A stretch of DNA of 64,000 nt, taken from assembly GCF_028473605.1 (NCBI RefSeq), contig NZ_CP097267.1:1542501-1606500 (forward strand), given 5' to 3'. The stretch is from Acidovorax sp. NCPPB 3576 (GTDB lineage Bacteria > Pseudomonadota > Gammaproteobacteria > Burkholderiales > Burkholderiaceae_C). Position 1 is the stretch's first letter; every line of letters starts with the position of its first letter. Positions 37,213 through 44,100 of the stretch are shown piece after piece. The notes below the pieces were generated by a model that saw only the letters and a program-made list of their open reading frames with translations, was not told the origin of the DNA and did not search any database. The position numbers and the translations under genes were made by a program.

Positions 37213-38208
37213 TCAGCTCTTCATCAGCTCGCGCAGCTTGAGCTTGTCGATCAGCACGGTCTCCTTGGCATACACCGTGTTCACGTATTTTTCGTAATCG
37301 GGGCCGTCCAGGTACAGCAGCGGCGCATCGAGCCGGTCGGCCACTGCCTTGAACTCGGGGCTCGCCACGGCCTGGCGGAAGGCATCGCGCAGCCTGGCCG
37401 CAATGGCCGGGTCCAGTCCCTTGGGCGCACCGATGCCGTTGGGCGCATCCACCACCACGTCGTAGCCCAGCTCGCGCAGCGTGGGCGTGTCCTTGAAGCG
37501 CGCGGTGCGCTGCTCGCCCCAGGTGGCCAGCAGGCGCAGCTTGCCCGCCTCGACATGCGGTGCCCATGAGCTGGAATCGGCCAGCGCATCCACATGGCCG
37601 CCCAGCACGCCCTGCAGCGCCTCGGCGCCGCCCTTGAACGGCACGTGGTTCAGGCGAATGCCCGCCACGCTGGCGAATTCTTCCATCCCCACATGCGTGG
37701 CGCCGCCGATGCCCGCGTGTGCATACGTCACCTGGCCGGGGTTGGCCTTGGCGTGCTGCACGAAATCCTGCAGCGTCTTGAACCGCGAATCGGCCGGCAC
37801 CGCAATGCCGAAGGTCTGGCCCGAGGTGCGCGCCAGGTAGGTGAAGTCCTTGCGCGGATCGGCCTGCAGCGTGCCCAGCTGCGAAAACCGCGTGACCGAG
37901 ATCGGAATCTGCCCGATCGTGTAGCCGTCCGGTTTGGCCGCAGCCAGCGCCTTCGAGCCGATCATTCCAGAGGCGCCCGCGCGGTTTTCCACCGCCACCG
38001 CCTGGCCCAGAATGCGGCCGGCCACCGTGCACAGCGTGCGCATCGACTGGTCGGCCGTGCCGCCTGCCGGCCAGGGGCAGATGAAGGTGATCGGGCGCTC
38101 GGGGTAGGCCGTCGCGCGGGCGAGGGCGGGCAGGGTGGACGCGGCGGCCAGGGCGGCTGCGCCCAGCACGAATCGGCGCCGCGGCATGGCGCGGGAAAAA
38201 TCATTCAT
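37213..38208 (-). CDS. Bug-family substrate-binding protein
   Basis: A 331-residue periplasmic receptor. The N-terminus MPRRRFVLGAAALAAAS has a twin-arginine-like RRRF, so Tat export is possible. Family features: YPERPITFICPWPAGGTADQ, VENRAGASGMIG, DGYTIGQIP, YAHAGIGGATHVGMEEF and LNHVPFKGGAEALQG. First gene of the catabolic cluster, 109 nt before the UxaA-type gene. ATG 38208 has GGAGA upstream; the longer frame to 38280 was rejected. It differs clearly from the Bug protein at 32677, so the two likely bind different ligands. Confidence 0.9.
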   Translation of the reverse strand: MNDFSRAMPRRRFVLGAAALAAASTLPALARATAYPERPITFICPWPAGGTADQSMRTLCTVAGRILGQAVAVENRAGASGMIGSKALAAAKPDGYTIGQIPISVTRFSQLGTLQADPRKDFTYLARTSGQTFGIAVPADSRFKTLQDFVQHAKANPGQVTYAHAGIGGATHVGMEEFASVAGIRLNHVPFKGGAEALQGVLGGHVDALADSSSWAPHVEAGKLRLLATWGEQRTARFKDTPTLRELGYDVVVDAPNGIGAPKGLDPAIAARLRDAFRQAVASPEFKAVADRLDAPLLYLDGPDYEKYVNTVYAKETVLIDKLKLRELMKS

Positions 38209-38355
38209 CGTTGTCTCCGGTCTGTTTTTTATCGGGAAAGCACACACCGGATTCTTGGGCAGACAATCATTGCTTTCCAATGAATTCGCGGACTCACTTC
38301 ATAGCCAGCAGGTTATGAAGCCCATCCACCCCTTCTTTCGCCGAAAGACGCACCG

Positions 38356-38814
38356 ATGACCACCGAACCGACCGAGGCTTTGCAGCAAGTGCTGCACCAC
38401 GACATTCCGCTCACCCGCGACATGGGCCTGACCGTGCTGCGCTGGCACGGCCACGCGCTGCACCTGCGGTTGCCACTGGAGCCCAACGTCAATCACAAAA
38501 GCACCATGTTCGGCGGCAGCCTGTATTGCGGCGCCGTGCTGGCCGGCTGGGGCTGGCTGCACCTGCGCCTGCGGGAGGCGGGCATCGAGGGCGGCCACAT
38601 CGTCATCCAGGAGAGCCACATCCGCTACCCGCTGCCCGTGCGCGGGGCGGCGGTGGCGATCTGCGAGGCGCCCGATGCGGCAATGTGGAACACCTTCATC
38701 ACCACCTACCAGCGCCGGGGCCGCGCGCGGCTGTCGCTGCATACCCGCGTTCGCGCCGAAGGCAGCGGGGACGATGCGGTGCAGTTCACGGGCCAGTTCG
38801 TGCTGCACCGCTGA
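38356..38814 (+). CDS. YiiD C-terminal-type hotdog thioesterase-like protein
   Basis: A 152-residue hotdog-fold protein resembling the C-terminal domain of YiiD (putative thioesterase): 'LEPNVNHKSTMFGGSLYCGAV' in the helix region, then ESHIRYPLPVRG. It is probably a cytosolic acyl-CoA or acyl-ACP thioesterase, substrate unknown. It lies between the divergent Bug gene and the LysR gene and points the same way as the LysR gene. Confidence 0.78.
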   Translation: MTTEPTEALQQVLHHDIPLTRDMGLTVLRWHGHALHLRLPLEPNVNHKSTMFGGSLYCGAVLAGWGWLHLRLREAGIEGGHIVIQESHIRYPLPVRGAAVAICEAPDAAMWNTFITTYQRRGRARLSLHTRVRAEGSGDDAVQFTGQFVLHR

Positions 38815-38867
38815 GCGGGCCCGCGGCCGACCGCTGCGCGCACGCTCCATCGGCCAGTCCCGGTCCG

Positions 38868-38893
38868 TTCATTCATTCATTCATTCATTCATT
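38868..38893. repeat. Tetranucleotide tandem repeat (ATTC)6
   Basis: Six and a half uninterrupted copies of TTCA/ATTC, in the 135-bp gap between the thioesterase-like gene and the LysR gene, about 55 bp before the LysR start. Such tracts can change copy number by slippage. Confidence 0.9.
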
Positions 38894-38948
38894 GATTCAC
38901 TCACCCACCTTCCACGGCCACGCCACTCAACACCACGCACCACACCCC

Positions 38949-39893
38949 ATGAGCCAGATCGACCGCGTTTTACGCTCCAACCTCAAGCTGCGGCACCTGC
39001 AGATGCTCGTGGCGCTGGACCAGTTTCGCCACGTGGGCCGCGCGGCGGATTTCCTCTCCGTCACCCAGCCCGCCGTCTCCAAAACCCTCGCCGAGATCGA
39101 GCGCATGTTCGGCCTGCCCCTGTTCGACCGATCCACCCGCGGCACCGAGCCCACCGCGGCTGGGGCCAGCGTGGTGCGCTTCGCGCGGTCGGTGCTGGCC
39201 GGCTACGACCGCACCCGCGACGAAATCGCGGCCGAGGCCAGCGGCGCCCGCGGCCGCACCAGCGTGGGCGCCATGGTCGCCGCCACGCCCGTGCTGCTCG
39301 CGCAGGCGGTCGAGAAGCTGAAGGCCCGGTCCAGCCACACCACCGTGCTGATCGAAGAGGGCGACTTGACGCGCCTGTTGCCGAAGCTGCGCCTGGGCGA
39401 ACTGGACTTGTTCGTCGGCCGCCTGGAGCCGGGCTACGCCTCGCCCGACCTGGAAACCGAAGCCCTCTACGACGACCCCATGGTCGCCGTCGTGCGCCCC
39501 GGCCATCCCTTGGCCACGAAGCGCAAACCCCGCTGGGCCGACATCGCCAACCAACCCTGCGTGCTGCCGCCCCCATGGGCCTCGCTGCGCGTGAAGCTGG
39601 AGCAGCAGTTCTTCGCGCACGACCTGCACCCGCCGGCCGACATCGTGGAGTCGGCATCGTTTCTGTCGCAGATCACGTTCTTGCACCAGCGCGGCGCCGT
39701 GGCCTTCATGGCGCGCACGGTGGCGCGGCATTTTGCGGGGCAGGGGATGCTGGCGGTGGTGAAGGTGCCGGTGGAGATTGAATTGCCGCCGGTGGGGTTG
39801 ATTCGGATGCGAGGGGTGGAGGGGACGCCGGTGACGCAGGCGTTGGTGGGGTGTTTGAGGGAGGTGGGGGTATTTGAAAGAATTTCTGCGTAG
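38949..39893 (+). CDS. LysR-family transcriptional regulator
   Basis: 314 residues: N-terminal winged HTH (LKLRHLQMLVALDQFRHVGRAADFLSVTQPAVSKTLAEIE) and a LysR effector-binding domain (from about 90, 'GRTSVGAMVAATPVLLAQAV'). The LRHLQML..VGRAA pattern is that of the GbpR/CbbR-like sugar-acid regulators (e.g. galactose-binding GbpR of Agrobacterium and pca-type PcaQ). It likely controls the aldarate cluster that starts 740 bp away in the opposite direction. ATG 38949 chosen; the in-frame upstream part overlaps the thioesterase gene. It marks the left edge of the AT-richer island. Confidence 0.9.
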   Translation: MSQIDRVLRSNLKLRHLQMLVALDQFRHVGRAADFLSVTQPAVSKTLAEIERMFGLPLFDRSTRGTEPTAAGASVVRFARSVLAGYDRTRDEIAAEASGARGRTSVGAMVAATPVLLAQAVEKLKARSSHTTVLIEEGDLTRLLPKLRLGELDLFVGRLEPGYASPDLETEALYDDPMVAVVRPGHPLATKRKPRWADIANQPCVLPPPWASLRVKLEQQFFAHDLHPPADIVESASFLSQITFLHQRGAVAFMARTVARHFAGQGMLAVVKVPVEIELPPVGLIRMRGVEGTPVTQALVGCLREVGVFERISA

Positions 39894-40029
39894 TAGTAAG
39901 CTGGTTTGTGCAGTAAAACCATTTGAAATATGATATTGGATATTTGGCTGTAAGAGAAGATGGATTGATTTGCAAGGAAATGCTCGAAGCGTTTTTTCAG
40001 GCAATAGTTGGTTGCAAAAGGGGAGGAAA

Positions 40030-40857
40030 ATGACTTGGTATGTTATTCCGGGACCTTCGGGTTCTCATCAGCACGAACGAGGTGATGTTGAAAAAGATTC
40101 CTATTTTTATAATAAAAGGGATTTTGTTGGCCATGGGTTGTCCCCTGGTCCTTTGGGCACTTGCACCAGAGAGGGTTATTTTGCCTCTCAACCCATTGAT
40201 CTTTTTCAAGATAGACAATCTTTAGAGGAAAAAGCACAAGCATTTCTTACCAAGACATTTGTTCCAGGTGAGAAAATAAAAGGGACCGTATTCATGGGTG
40301 GAGCCGGAATGGATGGGGCTTACATCGATGACATGACAAGGGCCTTTGCGCGAAAGGGAATTGCTCTGATAAGAGCCAATCCTCAAAAATGGTCTGGAGG
40401 TACGTTAATGGATGCTGCCGTAGGCGTAGAGGTTTTTAGAACGGGAAAGGCTCCCATTCAGGTGCTTCTGGATAGATTTTCGCCACGCGGTTCTCAGTTC
40501 AATCTCATCGGTTATTCTTATGGCTCCTTGGTCGCAGCCCAGGTAGCAATTAACTATGCACAGAGCGGTTCGGTTGTCGATCACTTGGTACTCATAGGAT
40601 CACCGATCAGCAGCGGATTCCTGCAGCAATTGAGAGGTGCCTCTGCCATAAAGAAATTAATCATCATCGACTTGACCAAGCAGGGTGATCCGTTACATGC
40701 GGGGATGTCCAGGGTTGATCTTCTTACGTCGACGCCTCGGCTTGGACCGCAAATGCTGGATTCGTCGGGGCATTTTTATTATGCGCAGAATTCAGATGAG
40801 GGCAAAAAGAGAAGGGATGATTTGGTTGATCATCTTTATAGAAGCGGGCTGAGATGA
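40030..40857 (+). CDS. Alpha/beta-hydrolase, possible lipase-type effector
   Basis: A 275-residue protein in AT-richer DNA. Nucleophile elbow GYSYGS gives Ser163; Asp220 (KQGDPLHAG) and His248 (SSGHFYY) complete a likely triad. There is an oxyanion-side FMGGAGMDGAYIDD. No Sec signal peptide; the N-terminal 60 residues are polar and specific. A strong GGGAGG precedes ATG 40030. The stop overlaps the start of a small three-helix membrane protein gene (ATGA), the usual layout of an antibacterial effector with its immunity protein, e.g. a type VI lipase. That role is inferred only; no vgrG, PAAR or other type VI gene is in the window. Confidence 0.65.
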   Translation: MTWYVIPGPSGSHQHERGDVEKDSYFYNKRDFVGHGLSPGPLGTCTREGYFASQPIDLFQDRQSLEEKAQAFLTKTFVPGEKIKGTVFMGGAGMDGAYIDDMTRAFARKGIALIRANPQKWSGGTLMDAAVGVEVFRTGKAPIQVLLDRFSPRGSQFNLIGYSYGSLVAAQVAINYAQSGSVVDHLVLIGSPISSGFLQQLRGASAIKKLIIIDLTKQGDPLHAGMSRVDLLTSTPRLGPQMLDSSGHFYYAQNSDEGKKRRDDLVDHLYRSGLR

Positions 40858-41147
40858 GGCAGCGGCAGAAAATCAGCATTGGAAGCTATTGCTTCGCAAT
40901 CATCATTTTTTTCGCAGCAATGGCTTGGGTGATGAAAATTCATTGGCCTTTTTGGATGGCTGGGAATTATTTCCTCAGTGCTTTTTCCTTGAGTGGAATG
41001 CTGCTGCCTCTGTTTGCATGCCTGGTATTTTGGTGCATCGGATGCTTTGCTCAGCAAAGGCCCACGCTGGATCTTGCATTGTTATTTCTGTTTGCATTGA
41101 TGGGAATAGTTTTTTGGATTATTCCATCTCGATTTTCGATGACATAA
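40854..41147 (+). CDS. Small three-helix membrane protein, possible immunity protein
   Basis: 97 residues with hydrophobic segments at about 11-28, 35-62 and 73-92, a basic N-terminus (MRQRQK) and several cysteines. It overlaps the hydrolase gene by 4 nt (ATGA), so its synthesis is tied to that of the hydrolase. No family recognised. If the hydrolase attacks membranes from the periplasm, a membrane-embedded immunity protein would make sense. The codon use is AT-rich like its partner and unlike the core genes. The IS element begins 21 bp after its stop. Confidence 0.6.
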   Translation: MRQRQKISIGSYCFAIIIFFAAMAWVMKIHWPFWMAGNYFLSAFSLSGMLLPLFACLVFWCIGCFAQQRPTLDLALLFLFALMGIVFWIIPSRFSMT

Positions 41148-41168
41148 TCGGAAATCGTGCGACCTTAG

Positions 41169-42575
41169 CAGGCTGAAGAAATACTCCCCAGATTCCAAGC
41201 CAGTCCTGGCCTGCGGTCGTCGGCGGGCTCGCTGGCTTTCACATCCCGGGATCCGAGCGGCCAATCAGGCGTTCTTGCGCATGTTGGGGCCACCTTTGCA
41301 CCCGTTTTCCCTCAATGCACTGCCTGCGCACGCACCTGTCCCCATTGCCCCAGCGTGCGCATGCGCACCAGGTTGTAGCCCGCCATCGTCAGCACGAACA
41401 TCTGGTCCACGCGCTTGATTCCTCGCACCATCACCTGCCTCATGCCGCCCACGGTCTTGGCCCAGCCAAAGCCTTGCTCGATGAGCTTTCTCTTTTGTTG
41501 CGATACCGCGTAGCCTTCGCTTTGCGCAATGGCTTCGGGCACGGCCGAGTTTCTGCCTGACTTGTTCTGGGCCACGTGGGGCGTGACGTTCATGGCCTGG
41601 CACGCTTCAATGAATTCGCATGCGTCATAGCCTTTGTCTGCCCCCAGCGTGATGGTTCGCATGGGATCGGCCTGCGCCTGCCTGGCGTCGTTGATCATGG
41701 CCTTGGCTGCTTCCCGTTCTGCGTAGCCATCGGCCAGCGTGACTACCGCATTGGCCACCAGCCCGTGGCGGTTGTCGCTCAGGGTGTGCCCCATGTAGCG
41801 CAGTTCGCTGGCGGTATTGCCTTTGCGGTACAGCCGGGCATCGGCATCGGTTGTGGATTCGTGGGTGTCGTTGCTGCGCCGCTGGCCCTTGAAGTTGCCG
41901 CCATCGCTGTTGGCTTTGGCATCTGCACCATGGCCATCATCTGTGTTGTCACTATTGCCATCACGACCATCACCGCTCGCGTCATCGTCGCCTTTGCGCG
42001 CGAAGCTCTTGTGGCCCGCCCAGGCCTGGATGAGCGTGCCGTCCACACTGAAGTGCTCGCCCGAGAGCCAGTGCTTCTTGTCGGCGATCTTGAGCACTTC
42101 GTTGAAGAACTCGATCACGGCGTCGTGCTCGATCAGGCGCTCACGATTCTTGGTGAACACGCTGGGTACCCAGACCTCGTCGTCCATGGACAGGCCTATG
42201 AACCAGCGAAACAAGAGGTTGTACTGCACCTGCTCCATCAACTGGCGCTCCGAGCGCACGCTGTACAGCACTTGCAGCAGCATGGCGCGCAGCAGCTTCT
42301 CGGGGGCGATGCTGGGGCGCCCGCCTTTGATGTCTGCTTCGTACATGCGCGAGAACAGGGCATCCATCTTGGCCAAGGCTGCGTTGACCATCTTGCGGAT
42401 GGGACGCAGGGGATGCGAGGCTGGGACAAAGTCGTCGAGCTTGCGAACGGAAAACAGGCTCTCGGTGAAGGTGTCGGCGCCGCGCATGGGGTCAGGCAAT
42501 GGAGATGGGAGGGACTGGTGAGCTTACCGGGGTTGGGTTGCCGGGCTGGCTGAGCGGGGGTATTTCTTCAGCCTG
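41169..42575 (-). mobile_element. IS5-family insertion sequence, complete
   Basis: A 1407-bp element. Left end CAGGCTGAAGAAATACTCCC; right end, read inward, CAGGCTGAAGAAATACCCCC: at least 16 perfect bases of terminal inverted repeat. It is flanked on both sides by TTAG (41165-41168 and 42576-42579), a 4-bp target duplication that fits the YTAR target of the IS5 family. It carries one intact transposase gene. The intact ends and duplication suggest a recent insertion. The right-hand TTAG runs into the left end of the MITE-like element. Confidence 0.93.
41312..42499 (-). CDS. IS5-family transposase
   Basis: A 395-residue DDE transposase. N-terminal helix-turn-helix part (HPLRPIRKMVNAAL, GRPSIAPEKLLRAMLLQ); catalytic Asp in FSVDGTLIQAW, Asp in TLGADKGYDA, and Glu in KRKLIEQGFGWAK. 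It has the NFKGQRRSNDTHESTTDADA motif typical of IS5-group enzymes. An Asp/Gly/Ser-rich insertion (about 170-200) lies before that motif. The frame is complete with no disruption, so it may be active. Confidence 0.95.
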   Translation of the reverse strand: MPDPMRGADTFTESLFSVRKLDDFVPASHPLRPIRKMVNAALAKMDALFSRMYEADIKGGRPSIAPEKLLRAMLLQVLYSVRSERQLMEQVQYNLLFRWFIGLSMDDEVWVPSVFTKNRERLIEHDAVIEFFNEVLKIADKKHWLSGEHFSVDGTLIQAWAGHKSFARKGDDDASGDGRDGNSDNTDDGHGADAKANSDGGNFKGQRRSNDTHESTTDADARLYRKGNTASELRYMGHTLSDNRHGLVANAVVTLADGYAEREAAKAMINDARQAQADPMRTITLGADKGYDACEFIEACQAMNVTPHVAQNKSGRNSAVPEAIAQSEGYAVSQQKRKLIEQGFGWAKTVGGMRQVMVRGIKRVDQMFVLTMAGYNLVRMRTLGQWGQVRAQAVH

Positions 42576-42578
42576 TTA

Positions 42579-42678
42579 GGGAACCTCTCAAAACCTCCGA
42601 ATTCGCAAGTTTTAGCGTCGTAACTCGTTGATTTATAAGGGCGTCGATTGGTAGAAATCGGGGTTTTGAGAGGTTCCC
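42579..42678. repeat. 100-bp MITE-like element
   Basis: Bounded by a perfect 17-bp inverted repeat: GGGAACCTCTCAAAACC at 42579-42595 and its complement at 42662-42678. It has no coding capacity. The same terminal sequence recurs at 42716-42734 and, diverged, at 43922-43939. No clear target duplication is visible, partly because the IS5 element inserted exactly at its left edge. Confidence 0.7.
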
Positions 42679-42715
42679 TGGCGTCTACTCGTGCTTATTC
42701 GGATCCGTCGATCAT

Positions 42716-42734
42716 GGGGTTGTGAGAGGTTCCC
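42716..42734 (-). repeat. Terminal repeat copy next to the effector 3' end
   Basis: GGGGTTGTGAGAGGTTCCC, differing at one position from the right end of the MITE-like element 37 bp away. It ends one base before the stop codon triplet (42736-42738) of the candidate effector. Confidence 0.65.
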
Positions 42735-42735
42735 A

Positions 42736-43785
42736 TCAAGGTGATCCATAGAGAACATCGCTTTTAGATATTTTGATCTTTCCAATCTGTTCAAAGGCAT
42801 CGCCGTTTTGAAGGAGATGATGCAAATTCAACGGTGTCGTTCGACTCGCATTTACATTGAATTCAGTATGTTGGCTTAGCTTGGATTCAATAGAACTTGA
42901 TTCTTTGCTTCCACCTTCTTCGAGCTGTTCCAAATTAAGAAAGGCTGCCTGATATGCCGCAATGACCAAATGCGAGCAGAAAGATCCTTCTTTCTTCCAA
43001 GATGGATTTGCATCAAACGCCTCATTCATATACATTTCCGCGCGAGCATTGGCGACACTATTGAAATTTGATCCTTTTTCAGTAAGGCTTTTTAAGCCGG
43101 CCTTAACAACTTTCCCAAGACTATATGGCACATTGCGTTTGCTACTCCAAACCATAGCTATCTGAGAAGCCCAGTCGCCTAAGTTTTCGTTCTTGGGTCT
43201 GTATACAAAATACTCTCCTTTGGCGATGGCGGTTCCAATAACAGCGTGCGTTTTTTTTGAATTGCCTACATGTGCTTCAACGACTTCCGGCTCACCTTCA
43301 CCGCACGCCTGCGTATTCCCTGCATGCTTAGGATTTTTTGTCCACAAAGCCGCATGAATGATGTTGTGTTCACCCCGGTTTTTTTGAGGTTGCAACTTTT
43401 TCCCAAGATAATGGCCAAAAGCGATGCCCACATCTATAGGAAGTAGATTATCTGGCTCTTTAATGTAAAGTAGAATGTCTCCAGGCCTTAAATCAGATTT
43501 TTTTAGTAATTTATCCACTATGCGAATCGATGCAATCTCCATCGCTTCAATTGGGTTTCTATCGGTTATAGGTGCTGACAAATCGAATTGATTTGCAGCG
43601 AGATTTCCTATTGGCGCGCGAGGTGCTCGGGACGATTGCATAGCGAGTGACAACCCCCGAGCTTTTAAATGATCTGGCTCGGCAGTATTTGGGAATTCCC
43701 CGCTAAAATTCCGAGTTGTAGAAGAGCAATCATTGCTGATTGATTTTTTATTCACTATATTAGTGCTTCCGGCGATTCGAACCAT
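42736..43785 (-). CDS. Candidate type III effector with permuted papain-like (YiiX/NlpC-P60) fold
   Basis: 349 residues. The first about 85 are Ser/Asn/Arg-rich and disordered, without acidic residues before about 19, like a type III secretion signal. From about 95 it follows the YiiX/YaeF (C92, permuted NlpC/P60) plan: LRPGDILLYIKEPD, NIIHAALW with His144, PEVVEAHVGN, EYFVYRPKN, VPYSLGKVV, and SFCSHLVIAAYQAAF with Cys270. A cysteine hydrolase or acyltransferase is therefore likely. A perfect PIP box and -10 lie upstream (43817-43877). It is AT-rich and bracketed by inverted terminal repeats (42716-42734, 43922-43939), next to an IS element. Its specific target is unknown. Confidence 0.7.
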   Translation of the reverse strand: MVRIAGSTNIVNKKSISNDCSSTTRNFSGEFPNTAEPDHLKARGLSLAMQSSRAPRAPIGNLAANQFDLSAPITDRNPIEAMEIASIRIVDKLLKKSDLRPGDILLYIKEPDNLLPIDVGIAFGHYLGKKLQPQKNRGEHNIIHAALWTKNPKHAGNTQACGEGEPEVVEAHVGNSKKTHAVIGTAIAKGEYFVYRPKNENLGDWASQIAMVWSSKRNVPYSLGKVVKAGLKSLTEKGSNFNSVANARAEMYMNEAFDANPSWKKEGSFCSHLVIAAYQAAFLNLEQLEEGGSKESSSIESKLSQHTEFNVNASRTTPLNLHHLLQNGDAFEQIGKIKISKSDVLYGSP

Positions 43786-43816
43786 AAATATTTATCTCTA
43801 AAGTTGCGGCTTCTTG

Positions 43817-43877
43817 AGAATAAGGATATTAATTACAATTTGGCGTAAGACTCCGAATTTTTCTTCTCGAAAGCGAA
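43817..43877 (-). promoter_or_regulatory. PIP box with -10 element (HrpX-type promoter)
   Basis: On the minus strand: TTCGC (43877-43873), 15 bases, TTCGG (43857-43853), then 30 bases and TATTCT (43822-43817) matching YANNNT. All parts meet the HrpX promoter rule. The effector ATG (43785) is 31 bp further on. The rest of the 315-bp gap 43786-44100 holds only the terminal repeat at 43922 and no gene. Confidence 0.82.
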
Positions 43878-43921
43878 GCTGATTTTCGTTGGCGGTTTCA
43901 AACCTGAAGTGCGACACCTGA

Positions 43922-43939
43922 GGGAACCTCTCCTTAACC
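43922..43939 (+). repeat. Terminal repeat copy upstream of the effector promoter
   Basis: GGGAACCTCTCCTTAACC, an inverted counterpart of 42716-42734. The first 11 bases are identical to the MITE-like terminus; the rest has diverged. With 42716-42734 it brackets effector and PIP box as a 1.2-kb cassette. Confidence 0.6.
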
Positions 43940-44100
43940 TCCTGGAGTCCCCATCTCACGTAGACAAGGCAGGAGACGATTCGAACGGTGCCATCTGGTG
44001 TGGCGATGCATCAAGCGTGCAATGGTGCTGAGTCGGCTCGGATGCAAAGATCGCCGCGCAAGCACCCGCCAGAGTGGTCAGAGCACCGGACCTGCGTTGA

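Noticed and set aside
38868..38893. Possible CRISPR-like repeat
   Set aside because: It is a simple tetranucleotide tandem with no spacers. No CRISPR array is seen anywhere in the window.
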